A program made the translations under genes and the position numbers. Below are positions 26,099 through 37,451 of a stretch of DNA of 64,000 bases, in pieces. The stretch's first letter is position 1, and every line of letters begins with the position of its first letter. The stretch covers positions 62,001 to 126,000 of the forward strand of contig NZ_JASAUZ010000045.1 in assembly GCF_030162935.1 (NCBI RefSeq), in the 5' to 3' direction. The notes below the pieces were generated by a model, which made no database searches, was not told where the DNA came from, and saw nothing but the letters and a program-made list of their open reading frames with translations. This DNA is from Comamonas halotolerans (GTDB lineage Bacteria > Pseudomonadota > Gammaproteobacteria > Burkholderiales > Burkholderiaceae_C).

Positions 26099-27232
26099 AT
26101 GGACACCGCATTCGTATGGGATCAGCACTTTGTCACAGGCCTGGCAGCCGTGGACGAGCAGCACCATGTGTTGGTGGACTTGTTCAATGCGCTGACCCAG
26201 GGCCTGTTCTCCCAGTGCAGTGACCGTGAAGTCGTTTTGGCGGATACCTATGCCAGGCTGCTGGCTTATACCGAACTGCACTTTGAGGAGGAGGAAGCGC
26301 TGATGGCGGAGTACGGGCTGGATCCACGGCACGTCGAGAGTCACTGCATGATGCACCGGCAGTTTGTTGAGCAGGTGGTCATGCTTTGGGCGCAGCGCAC
26401 CACCATGACGGATCCAGCCACGACTTTGGTGGGCTTTCTGACATCCTGGCTGGGCCTGCATATCCTGGGCATTGATCAGTCCATGGCGAGGCAAATCCAG
26501 TCGATTGTGGAAGGTATGTCGCCAGCGGATGCCTATGAAAAAGAGCGGGGGAACCATGACAATGGTACGCAAGCCCTGCTCAAGATGATTGGCAAGCTCT
26601 ATACCGCCTTGACGGCTCAGAACGCCCAGCTGGCCCTTGCCAACCAGACGCTGGAGGCACGGGTGATGCGCCGTACGCGTGCGCTAGAGCAGGCGAATGC
26701 CCGATTGAGAGCACTGTCCAATACCGATGCGCTGCTGGGGATTGCCAATCGAGCGTACTTCAATGAAAGACTGGAGCAGACTTGCGCCGTTGCAAGGCGC
26801 AGTGGAAATCCGGTAGGCATGGTGCTGATCGATGTGGACTATTTCAAGCGCTACAACGATTTTTACGGCCACGTGCAAGGTGATGCCTGCTTGCAGGCAG
26901 TGGTGAAAGCCTTGCAAAGCTGTGTCCATAGAGAAACGGATCTGTTGGCGCGGTACGGAGGCGAGGAGTTTGCCGTCATCTTGCCCGAAACGGGCATGAA
27001 TGGAGCGTGGGAAGTGGCCAGGCGCATGGTGCTAGCAGTTCAGGCGATGGGATGGACGCATGAAAACTCACCCATCGCTTCTGTAGTGACTATCAGTGCT
27101 GGTGTGTGCAGCCTGAAACCAGCGGCAGAGGGTGCCAAGCGGCTGGTGAGGGAGGCTGATGTCGCTCTGTATCGCGCCAAGGGTGCAGGACGAAACTGCG
27201 TGAAGGCTGCAGGGCAATTTGCGTCAACCTAA
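26099..27232 (+). CDS. Bacteriohemerythrin-GGDEF diguanylate cyclase
   Basis: This 377-residue cytosolic protein has two domains. Residues 1-135 are a hemerythrin with all seven iron ligands: H22, H61, E65, H82, H86, H121 and D126. After a helical linker (155-205, probably a signalling coiled coil), residues 205-377 form a diguanylate cyclase with intact GGEEF at 287-291 and an RETD inhibitory site at 278-281, exactly five residues upstream. It probably makes cyclic-di-GMP under oxygen or redox control. The ATG at 26099 begins MDTAFVWDQHF, the normal hemerythrin start. It is a single gene, with no partner receptor adjacent. Confidence 0.92.
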   Translation: MDTAFVWDQHFVTGLAAVDEQHHVLVDLFNALTQGLFSQCSDREVVLADTYARLLAYTELHFEEEEALMAEYGLDPRHVESHCMMHRQFVEQVVMLWAQRTTMTDPATTLVGFLTSWLGLHILGIDQSMARQIQSIVEGMSPADAYEKERGNHDNGTQALLKMIGKLYTALTAQNAQLALANQTLEARVMRRTRALEQANARLRALSNTDALLGIANRAYFNERLEQTCAVARRSGNPVGMVLIDVDYFKRYNDFYGHVQGDACLQAVVKALQSCVHRETDLLARYGGEEFAVILPETGMNGAWEVARRMVLAVQAMGWTHENSPIASVVTISAGVCSLKPAAEGAKRLVREADVALYRAKGAGRNCVKAAGQFAST

Positions 27233-27485
27233 ACAAAATTGTTGATATGCGAAGAGGCTCGCATCAGTAAGCGGCAGGTACAGAATCTGTCAAAAAAGCG
27301 CTCAAGGCTGGGTCATCATTGTCAAAAATTGTCGGTGGCGAAAATTTGCTGCATGGTTGAGTGCTTCTGGCTTGGTTTATCTTGCCTTCGGTATGGGCAG
27401 GCAAGCGAGGGAAACACGTACCATGCATGGTGGTAGCCTTTCCATCCTCATCCATCCAGCAGCGCCTCTCAACTGTTCACGATTC

Positions 27486-29609
<2,124 letters not shown>

Positions 29610-29723
29610 GACACGGGCTGAAATGGGCTTGTGGAGCATGTGCATTCGTGCTCCCGAGCATCTACATTCGATTACATAAATGCACAATAGCCGATCGCTC
29701 ATCAAGAAGCACAGTAAAACCCC

Positions 29724-30686
29724 ATGACGCTTACAGAACTGAAATACATTGTTGCCGTTGCTCGCGAGAAGCACTTTGGCCGTGCGGCTGAGGCATGTTA
29801 TGTCTCGCAGCCTACCTTGTCAGTAGCCATCAAGAAGCTGGAAGACGAGCTGGATGTGAAGATTTTTGAGCGCAGTGCCGGCGAGGTTTCAGTGACACCT
29901 CTGGGTGAGTCGATCGTGCGGCAGGCACAAAGCGTACTGGAGCAGGCCGCTGAGATCAAAGAAATTGCCAAGCGTGGCAAAGATCCGCTGTCGGGCGTGC
30001 TGACACTGGGTGTGATTTACACCATTGGCCCTTATCTTTTGCCCGAACTGGTTCGTCATTCCATCAAGATGACGCCGCAGATGCCTTTGATGCTGCAGGA
30101 GAACTTCACGGTGAAGCTCCTGGAAATGCTGCGGACGGGAGAAATTGATTGCGCCATCGTTGCAGAGCCTTTCCCGGATACGGGGTTGGCCATGGCGCCA
30201 CTGTATGACGAGCCGTTCATGGCTGCGGTGCCCAATACCCACCCTTTGGCACGGCAGGAATCGGTTACGACCACCGAGCTGAAAAACGAAACCATGCTGC
30301 TGCTAGGTGCTGGTCACTGCTTCCGTGACCATGTGCTTGAAGTGTGTCCGGAGTTTGCCCGCTACGCCAGCAATGCGGAGGGCATTCGTCGCACGTTCGA
30401 AGGCTCATCGCTGGAAACCATCAAACATATGGTGGCAGCAGGGATGGGCGTGACTTTGGTGCCTCGACTGTCGGTGCCCGAGGATGCATTGGCTACACAG
30501 CGTCGCCGCGCAACAGATGATCCCCATATCCGCTATTTGCCGATTCGCGATGAAGATGGACACCAGCCTCCAAGTCGCCGCGTGGTGTTGGTGTGGCGGC
30601 GTAGCTTTACCCGCTATGAAGCCATTGCAGCATTGCGCAACGCAGTCTATGCCTGCGAGCTAACGGGCGTGGAACTGCTTACCTGA
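29724..30686 (+). CDS. oxyR: Hydrogen peroxide-inducible LysR-type activator OxyR
   Basis: The 320-residue LysR-family regulator has its winged helix at residues 1-60 (HFGRAAEACYVSQPTLSVAI) and an effector domain whose redox cysteines fall at C199 and C208 (GHCFRDHVLEVC), identical in position to E. coli OxyR. Oxidation to a disulfide should switch it to its activating form. dps, a typical OxyR target, lies 138 bases downstream on the same strand. The C-terminal RRVVLVWRRSFTRYEA segment is family-typical. Confidence 0.96.
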   Translation: MTLTELKYIVAVAREKHFGRAAEACYVSQPTLSVAIKKLEDELDVKIFERSAGEVSVTPLGESIVRQAQSVLEQAAEIKEIAKRGKDPLSGVLTLGVIYTIGPYLLPELVRHSIKMTPQMPLMLQENFTVKLLEMLRTGEIDCAIVAEPFPDTGLAMAPLYDEPFMAAVPNTHPLARQESVTTTELKNETMLLLGAGHCFRDHVLEVCPEFARYASNAEGIRRTFEGSSLETIKHMVAAGMGVTLVPRLSVPEDALATQRRRATDDPHIRYLPIRDEDGHQPPSRRVVLVWRRSFTRYEAIAALRNAVYACELTGVELLT

Positions 30687-30824
30687 GCGCTTTTCCCACC
30701 GTTGCCATAAGTCATAAAGCTGGCGCTGCCATATGTATGTGTATGCGCTACAGTAAGACCCATGCCCATCCAGTGCGCGCCCTGCGTGGCGGCGCTGGTT
30801 TGAAAATGACTGAGGAGAAGCATC

Positions 30825-31352
30825 ATGGCTAAAGAAACAAAGAAACCAACTGTCAAAGCTGCACCAGCACCCGCTGGCATGCCGATCAAGATTGGCATCA
30901 GCACCAAAGACCGTGAACTGATTTCGGAAGGCTTGTCGCGTCTGCTGGCGGACACTTACACGCTGTATCTGACCACTCACAATTTCCACTGGAATGTGAC
31001 GGGTCCCATGTTCAACACGCTGCACACCATGTTCATGGAGCAGTACACCGAATTATGGAATGCGGTAGATCCTGTGGCGGAGCGTATCCGCTCTCTGGGG
31101 CACTTTGCACCAGGGTCATACGCTCAGTTTGGCAAGCTGACCAGCTTGCCTGACGTGCCGGCAACTCCTCCCAAAGCGACGGACATGATCCGCATTTTGG
31201 TGGAAGGCAATGAGGCGGTGGCGCGCACAGCGCGTGAGCTGTTCCCATTGGCGGACAAGGCCAGCGATGAGCCCACTGCAGACTTGCTGACCCAGCGTCT
31301 GACCGTGCATGAGCAAAATGCCTGGATGTTGCGGTCATTGCTGGAAGAGTAA
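30825..31352 (+). CDS. dps: Dps family DNA-binding ferritin-like protein
   Basis: This 175-residue four-helix-bundle protein forms a dodecamer that oxidises Fe2+ with H2O2, stores iron and protects DNA. Ferroxidase residues are visible: H55 in HNFHWNV, H67, and D82/E86 in [12 protein letters not shown]. The Lys-rich N-terminal tail ([11 protein letters not shown]) could bind DNA. GAGGAG lies just upstream of the ATG. Its position after oxyR fits peroxide induction. A strong hairpin follows its stop within 80 bases. Confidence 0.95.
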   Translation: MAKETKKPTVKAAPAPAGMPIKIGISTKDRELISEGLSRLLADTYTLYLTTHNFHWNVTGPMFNTLHTMFMEQYTELWNAVDPVAERIRSLGHFAPGSYAQFGKLTSLPDVPATPPKATDMIRILVEGNEAVARTARELFPLADKASDEPTADLLTQRLTVHEQNAWMLRSLLEE

Positions 31353-31404
31353 TCTGCACACCTTGTGCAGAGAAAGCCAAGGCTTGAATCTTTGCACCTA
31401 GCAT

Positions 31405-31439
31405 GCACAACGCCCGCCTTGAGCGGGCGTTGTGCTTTG
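31405..31439 (+). terminator. Intrinsic terminator after dps
   Basis: GCACAACGCCCGC, a 5-base loop, then GCGGGCGTTGTGC: a perfect 13-bp GC-rich stem followed by TTTGT. It supports starting ubiA downstream at 31457. Confidence 0.85.
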
Positions 31440-31456
31440 TACGCGACAATTTAGAC

Positions 31457-32353
31457 ATGACCAGTTCCACACACCACAACGCAGCGACTGCTGCGCGACG
31501 CTCCAAGCTCTCGCTGTATCTTGACCTGATCCGCTGGAACCGCCCGGCTGGCTGGCTGGTGCTGGTGTGGCCCACCTTGACGGCTTTGTGGTTGGCTGCA
31601 GATGGTTTCCCCGGCTGGCATTTGCTGCTGGTGTTTGTGGCTGGAACGGTGATGATGCGCAGCGCAGGATGCACCATCAACGATATTGCTGATCGCGACT
31701 TTGACAAACATGTCAAACGGACCACACAGCGCCCTATCACCAGTGGTCAGATCAGCGTAAAAGAAGCTGCCATGGTTGGCGTGGTGCTCACACTGGCGTC
31801 GTTGGTCTTGGTGTTGACCACACGCTGGGAAGCAGTGGCCTGGTCTGTACCTGCGGTGCTGTTCACCATCCTTTATCCATTCACCAAGCGTTTTTTCGCC
31901 ATGCCACAGGCTTTTTTGGGCATTGCGTTCAACTTCGGCATCTTGATCGCCTTTGCTGCGGTGACTGGAGAGGTGGGCAGGGCAGCATGGATTCTGTGGC
32001 TTGCCAATATGTTCATGGTACTGGCGTATGACACGGAATACGCGATGGTCGACCGTGATGATGATTTGAAAATTGGCATGAAAACATCGGCCATCACTTT
32101 GGGGCGCTTTGATGTTCTGGGCATCATGGGCTTTTTCTTGTTGTCCTGGGCGCTGACGCTGTGGGTGGTGTGGCCCTATGCGCTGGGCTGGCCATTTTGG
32201 TTGGGCATGGCCGCGGCGGCGGGGCAGATCGTCTGGCATTTCACGCTGATCAAGGATCGTACGCGCGAAGGCTGCTTTGTGGCTTTCAGCAAGAGTCACT
32301 ACATCGGCATGACCATTTTTGCGGGTGTGGCATTGGGGTTTGCTCTGCGCTGA
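31457..32353 (+). CDS. ubiA: 4-hydroxybenzoate octaprenyltransferase
   Basis: This integral membrane enzyme prenylates 4-hydroxybenzoate in ubiquinone synthesis. The 298-residue protein has about eight to nine helices and both Mg-diphosphate motifs: NDIADRDFD at 75-83 and [13 protein letters not shown] at 191-203. The ATG at 31457 gives the family N-terminus; the frame is open to 31403, but that lies inside the dps terminator. It appears to be a single gene; 121 bases separate it from the dioxygenase-like gene. Confidence 0.95.
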   Translation: MTSSTHHNAATAARRSKLSLYLDLIRWNRPAGWLVLVWPTLTALWLAADGFPGWHLLLVFVAGTVMMRSAGCTINDIADRDFDKHVKRTTQRPITSGQISVKEAAMVGVVLTLASLVLVLTTRWEAVAWSVPAVLFTILYPFTKRFFAMPQAFLGIAFNFGILIAFAAVTGEVGRAAWILWLANMFMVLAYDTEYAMVDRDDDLKIGMKTSAITLGRFDVLGIMGFFLLSWALTLWVVWPYALGWPFWLGMAAAAGQIVWHFTLIKDRTREGCFVAFSKSHYIGMTIFAGVALGFALR

Positions 32354-32474
32354 AGAGAGCGGCTGGCAGTAGCGATGTGGATGGCCACAGCAACTCCGGC
32401 TTTTGTCTTGAAGTGGAATCCAAGGGCGCAAGCGCTATTTTTGTACCCTGACGGGTTTGTTTGAAAGTGCGAAG

Positions 32475-33419
32475 ATGCAGCGCAGACAGTGGCTTGGTGT
32501 CGCAGCAGCGGGCGCGGCGATTTTGGCAGCCACAGGAGCCAGTATGACGATGACCAGCAACCTTCATGATGCAGTTTCGCAAGCGGGCATTACCACGTTG
32601 AAACCTTCAGCACGCATGCCAGTGCTGTTTGTTGGACACGGTAGCCCAATGAACGCCATTGAGGACAATGCTTACCGGCAAAGCTGGCAACAACTGGGGC
32701 AGCAATTGCTGGCGCATGCGCATCGGCCACAACTGGTGTTGTGTATCTCTGCCCACTGGATTACGCAGGGCCAAGGATCACTGCTGACAGGAATGGCGCA
32801 GCCCAAGACCATCCATGACTTTGGTGGTTTCCCGCAAGAGCTGTTTGCGCAACAGTACCCGGCGCCGGGAGCGCCGCAGGTGGCGAAGCAACTGGCAGCG
32901 CAGTTGCACAACCCTTACAACCAGCAAGCTTTGGGCGTGGATACGCATGAATGGGGGCTCGACCATGGCTCCTGGAGTGTGCTCAAACCCATGTTCCCGG
33001 ACGCGACGATTCCAGTTGTGCAGCTAAGCATGGACTACAGCCGTCCCCCAGCAGAGCATTTTGCGCTGGGCCAGCAATTGCAAGCCTTGCGCGAGCGTGG
33101 TGTGCTGATTGTGGGCAGCGGCAATGCCGTGCACAATCTGCGCGCTTTACAGCGCACGCCGTCGCCTTTGCAGGCCTATGACTGGGCCATCGAGTTTGAC
33201 CAGATGGTGGCTGACAAGGTTCAACAGCAAGACTTGGCTGGTTTGGCAGACTTTCAGCGGATGGGCGCTGTGGCGCAGCTGGCGCATCCCACATATGACC
33301 ATTATTTGCCGCTGCTGTATGCGGCCGGTGCGGTGGGTCAAGGCGAGGAAGCGCAGTTTTTCAATGCGGACTTCCAGATGGCATCCATCTCCATGCGTTC
33401 CATGATCTGGGGCGCTTAG
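32475..33419 (+). CDS. ygiD: LigB-type extradiol dioxygenase-like protein (4,5-DOPA dioxygenase / YgiD family) with Tat-like signal
   Basis: This 314-residue class III extradiol dioxygenase fold belongs to the YgiD/DODA family, whose members cleave catecholic rings such as L-DOPA with a single metal ion. The metal-binding histidines lie in VGHGSPMNA, ISAHWIT and, further on, VGSGNAVHNL; THEWGLDHGSW is also conserved. The N-terminus MQRRQWLGVAAAGAAI resembles a twin-arginine signal, unusual because E. coli YgiD is cytoplasmic. The start at 32475 keeps that signal; an upstream TTG at 32457 is less likely. The natural substrate is unknown. Confidence 0.82.
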   Translation: MQRRQWLGVAAAGAAILAATGASMTMTSNLHDAVSQAGITTLKPSARMPVLFVGHGSPMNAIEDNAYRQSWQQLGQQLLAHAHRPQLVLCISAHWITQGQGSLLTGMAQPKTIHDFGGFPQELFAQQYPAPGAPQVAKQLAAQLHNPYNQQALGVDTHEWGLDHGSWSVLKPMFPDATIPVVQLSMDYSRPPAEHFALGQQLQALRERGVLIVGSGNAVHNLRALQRTPSPLQAYDWAIEFDQMVADKVQQQDLAGLADFQRMGAVAQLAHPTYDHYLPLLYAAGAVGQGEEAQFFNADFQMASISMRSMIWGA

Positions 33420-33481
33420 GGAAAGAGTCGCGGGTCGGGGTTGGGAAGGCCTGCAGCATCGAGTCAGCCCGAGCAGCATAG

Positions 33482-33518
33482 AAAAAGCCCCGCCAAGGTT
33501 TAAGTTGCGGGGCTTTTT
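33482..33518. terminator. Bidirectional terminator between the ygiD-like gene and proC
   Basis: AAAAAGCCCCGC, a 13-base loop, then GCGGGGCTTTTT, placed between two convergent genes. Both strands show a GC stem followed by a T run. Confidence 0.9.
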
Positions 33519-33539
33519 GATAGTTGATGGGGCAGTTGC

Positions 33540-34364
33540 TTACTTGCCAAACTCTGCAGCCAGCTCTTTGGCGCGGGTTTCTGCCTTGCGCAGCGCATCA
33601 ATGAAATGCTGTGGCAATCGGGTTTGCTGCATGTGGGTGATGGCAGCATGGGTGGTGCCGCCCTTGCTGGTGACACGCTCACGCAGCACGCTGGCGGGTT
33701 CATCCGATTGTGCAGCCAGTTCGGAGGCACCCTGAAAGGTGGCAATGGCCAGCTGGTAAGACTGCTCTGCCGTCAAACCCATGTCGACACCAGCCTGCGT
33801 CATGGCTTCGAGAAACAGGAATACATAAGCAGGGCCGGAACCAGACAAAGCGGTGACTGCATCCAGTTTGTCTTCAGCATCCACCCACACAAACTGGCCG
33901 GTGGTGCCGATCACGCGCTCAATCAGTGCCTGACCCGGTGCATCCACTTCTGGGCATGCAAACAAACCGGTCATGCCCTTGCCCACCAGCGCAGGGGTGT
34001 TGGGCATGGCGCGCACGATGCGGTGAGTGCCCAGCCACTGGGCAATGCTGCCGGTGGTGATGCCTGCCGCCACGCTCAGATGCAAGGCGTGCGTGGTGTG
34101 TGGAGCAACATCGGAAGTGGCATCCTTGAACGTCTGGGGCTTGGTGGCCCAGACTACAAGGTCAGCCCCAGCCAGCGCTTCGGTGGCGCTGGGCAGCGCA
34201 TCAATGCCGAACTTGGCCTTCAGTGCGGTGCGTGCTGCTTCAAAGGGTTCCACCACGGTGATGTGGTCTGCAGGCAAACCCCGTCCAATCAAACCGCCAA
34301 TGATGGCGCTGGCCATATTGCCGCCGCCGATGAAGGCAATGCGGGTGGAAGGTGTCTGGCTCAT
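33540..34364 (-). CDS. proC: Pyrroline-5-carboxylate reductase
   Basis: ProC makes the last step of proline synthesis, reducing pyrroline-5-carboxylate with NAD(P)H. The 274-residue protein has the Rossmann GGGNMASAI motif near residue 14, ATKPQ, RAMPNTPALVGKG, and the C-terminal dimer motif ALSGSGPAYVFLFLEAM with VTSKGGTTHAAI. The ATG at 34364 gives the usual N-terminus. It is separated from glpK by 129 bases and ends at a bidirectional terminator. Confidence 0.96.
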   Translation of the reverse strand: MSQTPSTRIAFIGGGNMASAIIGGLIGRGLPADHITVVEPFEAARTALKAKFGIDALPSATEALAGADLVVWATKPQTFKDATSDVAPHTTHALHLSVAAGITTGSIAQWLGTHRIVRAMPNTPALVGKGMTGLFACPEVDAPGQALIERVIGTTGQFVWVDAEDKLDAVTALSGSGPAYVFLFLEAMTQAGVDMGLTAEQSYQLAIATFQGASELAAQSDEPASVLRERVTSKGGTTHAAITHMQQTRLPQHFIDALRKAETRAKELAAEFGK

Positions 34365-34493
34365 AACAATGCTTTCGAAAAGGTGCAAATCTCACAAATA
34401 GACGCGGCTTGCAGCCGTGGAACAGATTTTCTGTGTGTGGGCGTTCAGGTGTCTGTCACGGCATTGCAAGCAGCATGCTTTGCGCACAGTGGG

Positions 34494-35990
34494 CTATTGC
34501 GCGGTGGTCTGGCGTACGGCCCGCTCCCAGCGAGCCATTAACTCGTCGGCTCGGGCTTTGTCCATGGTGGGGACAAAGCGCCGTTCTGCCTTCCAAAGCG
34601 AAGACAGTTCTTGCGTGCTCTGGTACACGCCTGACGATAACCCCGCCAGATAGGCTGCACCAAGTGCCGTGGTTTCCACGCAGGCAGGACGCACCACGGG
34701 TATGCCCAGCAAATCGGCCTGGAACTGCATCAGCAAATTGTTGACACAGGCACCGCCATCGACGCGCAATTCGCTCACAGCTGCACCGCCATTGGCCACG
34801 GCATCGCGGCTCATGGCCAGCAGCAGGGCTGCGCTTTGGTAAGCAATGGATTCCAGGGCTGCGCGGGCAATGTGGGCCAGTGTGGTGCCGCGTGTCAAGC
34901 CGGTAATAGAGCCGCGCGCATCGGGCTCCCAGTAGGGGGCTCCCAAGCCAGTAAATGCTGGCACCAGCATGACGCCCCCTGAGTCGGGCACGCTCTCGGC
35001 CAGCTGCTGCACCTGGCCGCTGTGCTCAATCGCTTGCAAGCCGTCGCGCAGCCACTGCACCACGGCTCCGCCCACAAATACGCTGCCTTCCAGTGCAAAC
35101 TGGGGCACAGCGCTGTCCTGTGCTGCGGAAGTGGTCAGCAAACCGTTGGCCGAGGTCTGAAACTGGCCGCCGGTGTGCATCAGCATGAAACAGCCCGTGC
35201 CGTAGGTATTCTTGGCCATGCCCGCTTGGAAACAGGCTTGGCCAAAGAGGGCGCTTTGCTGGTCGCCCGCCACCCCGCCGATGTTGATGGCTCCGCCCAG
35301 CACTGTTTCATCGGTCTTGCCAAAATCAGCGGCGGAGGGGAGTACTTCAGGCATCAGGCTGGCAGGAATATCCAGCAGGGCCAGCAGATCGGAATCCCAT
35401 TGGTTGGCGTGCACATTGAACAGCATGGTGCGGCTGGCGTTGGAGACATCGGTCACATGGCGCTTGCCGCCCGTGAGTTGCCAGATCAGCCAGCAGTCCA
35501 CCGTACCAAAGGCCAGTTCACCGCGCTCAGCCGCTGTGCGTGCGCCAGGAACGTTGTCGAGAAGCCACTTGAGCTTGGTGCCTGAGAAGTAGGCGTCAAT
35601 GCGCAAACCGGTCTTTTGCAGGATGGTGTCACTGTGGCCTGCTTCGCGCAATTGCTGGCAGGTGGGCTCGGCACGGCGGTCTTGCCAGACGATGCCGTGA
35701 TGGATGGGGGCCCCGGTTTTGCGGTTCCAGACAATCGTGGTCTCGCGCTGGTTGGTAATGCCTACGCTGCGAATGTCGCGAGCGGTGAGTCCTGATCTGG
35801 CCAGTGCTTCCTTGGCGGTGGTGAGCTGGGTGCGCCAGATTTCGCGGGGGTCGTGCTCGACCCAGCCTGGGCGCGGGTAGATCTGGGGCAGCTCCTGCTG
35901 TGCAGAAGCCACGATTTGCCCTTGGGTATTGAAAACAATAGCGCGAGAACTTGAGGTGCCTTGGTCTAAGGCGAGCAGGTAAGTGGTCAT
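34494..35990 (-). CDS. glpK: Glycerol kinase
   Basis: GlpK phosphorylates glycerol to sn-glycerol 3-phosphate. The 498-residue FGGY kinase has [13 protein letters not shown] at the N-terminus, glycerol-binding [27 protein letters not shown], and [13 protein letters not shown]. The length equals that of E. coli GlpK. It lies downstream of the GNAT gene, whose stop precedes the glpK start by 17 bases. It forms a divergent glycerol-use cluster with glpR and glpD. No glpF is seen. Confidence 0.97.
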   Translation of the reverse strand: MTTYLLALDQGTSSSRAIVFNTQGQIVASAQQELPQIYPRPGWVEHDPREIWRTQLTTAKEALARSGLTARDIRSVGITNQRETTIVWNRKTGAPIHHGIVWQDRRAEPTCQQLREAGHSDTILQKTGLRIDAYFSGTKLKWLLDNVPGARTAAERGELAFGTVDCWLIWQLTGGKRHVTDVSNASRTMLFNVHANQWDSDLLALLDIPASLMPEVLPSAADFGKTDETVLGGAINIGGVAGDQQSALFGQACFQAGMAKNTYGTGCFMLMHTGGQFQTSANGLLTTSAAQDSAVPQFALEGSVFVGGAVVQWLRDGLQAIEHSGQVQQLAESVPDSGGVMLVPAFTGLGAPYWEPDARGSITGLTRGTTLAHIARAALESIAYQSAALLLAMSRDAVANGGAAVSELRVDGGACVNNLLMQFQADLLGIPVVRPACVETTALGAAYLAGLSSGVYQSTQELSSLWKAERRFVPTMDKARADELMARWERAVRQTTAQ

Positions 35991-36007
35991 ATGCGGTGTG
36001 TGCGAAA

Positions 36008-36472
36008 TCACAGGTTCAGGACAAAACGGGCTGCTTGGGGCTGCTCAGACCAGCCTTGTCGGGCATAAAAGCCTCGTTGGTATGAATCTCGGTCTCGATT
36101 GTTCACCAGCCAGATGCGGCTGCAGCCTTTGCTGCGCGCTGCGTCGACAGCAGTATCCAGTAATTGGGAGCCAACACCCAGGCCACGGGCGCTGTCTGCA
36201 ATGAAAAGCTCGCTCACATAGGCTTCCCAGCTTTGCAGAATGGCCAGGGGGAGCCAGTGCACGGCGCAGTAGCCCAGGAGTTGCCCTTGTATGTCACAGG
36301 CGACCATGTGCAAATGATGTTCGCTGGGCGCAAGCAGTGGCGCGATGTGCTTTACATGGTCATCAGCGGTACCGTTCTGAAAGCTCGCAAACCAGCCAAT
36401 GCTGGCCAGCAGGCTTGAGAGTGCGCGGGCATCACTTGCGCAAGCGGGACGGATGTGCACGGCAGCGCTCAT
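36008..36472 (-). CDS. GNAT-family N-acetyltransferase
   Basis: This 154-residue single-domain GNAT protein has the acetyl-CoA-binding [15 protein letters not shown] segment (near 95-109) and the [17 protein letters not shown] motif near the C-terminus. The start (36472) overlaps the glpR stop (ATGA), and glpK follows, so it is embedded in the glp operon. The substrate is unknown. A role in controlling glycerol kinase or dehydrogenase by acetylation would be speculation. Confidence 0.82.
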   Translation of the reverse strand: MSAAVHIRPACASDARALSSLLASIGWFASFQNGTADDHVKHIAPLLAPSEHHLHMVACDIQGQLLGYCAVHWLPLAILQSWEAYVSELFIADSARGLGVGSQLLDTAVDAARSKGCSRIWLVNNRDRDSYQRGFYARQGWSEQPQAARFVLNL

Positions 36473-37239
36473 TGCGCCACCACGCATTGCACCTCTGCCT
36501 CTTCCAACAGGTGGGCAAAGGGTGCGGGCGGAGGGGAGTCGGTGAACAGGCGATCAATCTGGTGCAGGCTGGCCAATTCCACCATGGCTTGGCGCTGAAA
36601 CTTGCTGTGGTCAGCGGCCAGCCACACTTCACGAGCCTGCTGGATGATGGTTTGTGCCACCTTCACCTCGCGCAGGTCGTAGTCACGCAACGTTCCATCA
36701 CTTTCAATAGCGGAGATACCGATCAAGGCAATGTCCACCTTGAACTGACGCATGAAATCCACGGCGGCCTCGCCGATGATGCCGCGATCCCGCGTGCGCA
36801 CCACACCACCGGCCACGATGACTTCGCAGTCGGCGTTGCTGCTGAGGATGGCTGCCACATTCAGGTTGTTTGTGATGACGCGCAGGCCACGATGGTGCAA
36901 CAAGGCTTTGGCAATGGCTTCGGTGGTGGTGCCAATATTGAGAATCAGTGAGCAACCATTGGGTACGGCCTGGGCCACTGCCTTTGCAATGCGTGCCTTG
37001 CCGTCAGCGTTGAGCGTTTCCCGGCGCGTGTGCGCCAGATTTTCCACCGTGGCACTGGGGACACGTACACCGCCGTGAAAGCGCACCAAAAGCCCAGACG
37101 CAGCCAGCTTTTGTACATCGCGGCGCACAGTTTGCAAGGTGACACCCAAGGTCTCGGCCAATTGCTCTACGGTGGCAGATTGCTGATTACGTACTTCTTC
37201 AAGCAGTTGCAGCTGCCGAGGGTTGTTGTTGCTGTTCAC
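36469..37239 (-). CDS. glpR: DeoR-family repressor of glycerol 3-phosphate metabolism, GlpR-like
   Basis: The 256-residue DeoR-family regulator has a helix-turn-helix at about residues 20-42 (ATVEQLAETLGVTLQTVRRD). A wing contains the FHGGVRVP segment. The sugar-phosphate-binding isomerase-like domain has ILNIGTTTEAIA and the DRGIIGEAAVDFMRQF stretch. The start is GTG at 37239; no strong ribosome site is visible and the frame is open to 37317. It heads the glpR-GNAT-glpK unit, divergent from glpD across an AT-rich 212-base gap where its operators probably lie. The GlpR name follows from position. Confidence 0.9.
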   Translation of the reverse strand: MNSNNNPRQLQLLEEVRNQQSATVEQLAETLGVTLQTVRRDVQKLAASGLLVRFHGGVRVPSATVENLAHTRRETLNADGKARIAKAVAQAVPNGCSLILNIGTTTEAIAKALLHHRGLRVITNNLNVAAILSSNADCEVIVAGGVVRTRDRGIIGEAAVDFMRQFKVDIALIGISAIESDGTLRDYDLREVKVAQTIIQQAREVWLAADHSKFQRQAMVELASLHQIDRLFTDSPPPAPFAHLLEEAEVQCVVAQ

Positions 37240-37451
37240 GGTGCGCTCGGATGAAAAAAAAGGAAGGTGAATGATCGTAAAACCGAAATCAAAATATTGG
37301 AAATCGAAAAAAACCAATCACAAACGAACAAAAAGCATGACAATATGTGCTATCTAATCGGGCATATGCTCACGTGCGCGGCATGCGAATGCGATGCGCA
37401 CTCGCTGTTGCCTCTTGCTTACCCTCAGTCACCAGCCCAGCCTGAAGTGCC
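37240..37451. promoter_or_regulatory. AT-rich divergent control region between glpR and glpD
   Basis: This gap is clearly richer in A/T than its surroundings, especially 37256-37345. GAAATC recurs at 37285 and 37300, one and a half turns apart, and CGAAC/CGAAA half-site-like sequences occur at 37304 and 37325. These could be GlpR operators (the known consensus has TTCG...CGAA), but no full match is present and I cannot place promoters confidently. Confidence 0.35.

Noticed and set aside
30687-30824. OxyR operator upstream of dps
   Set aside because: Regulation by OxyR is likely from context, but I could not find a convincing ATAG/CTAT-type tetranucleotide array.
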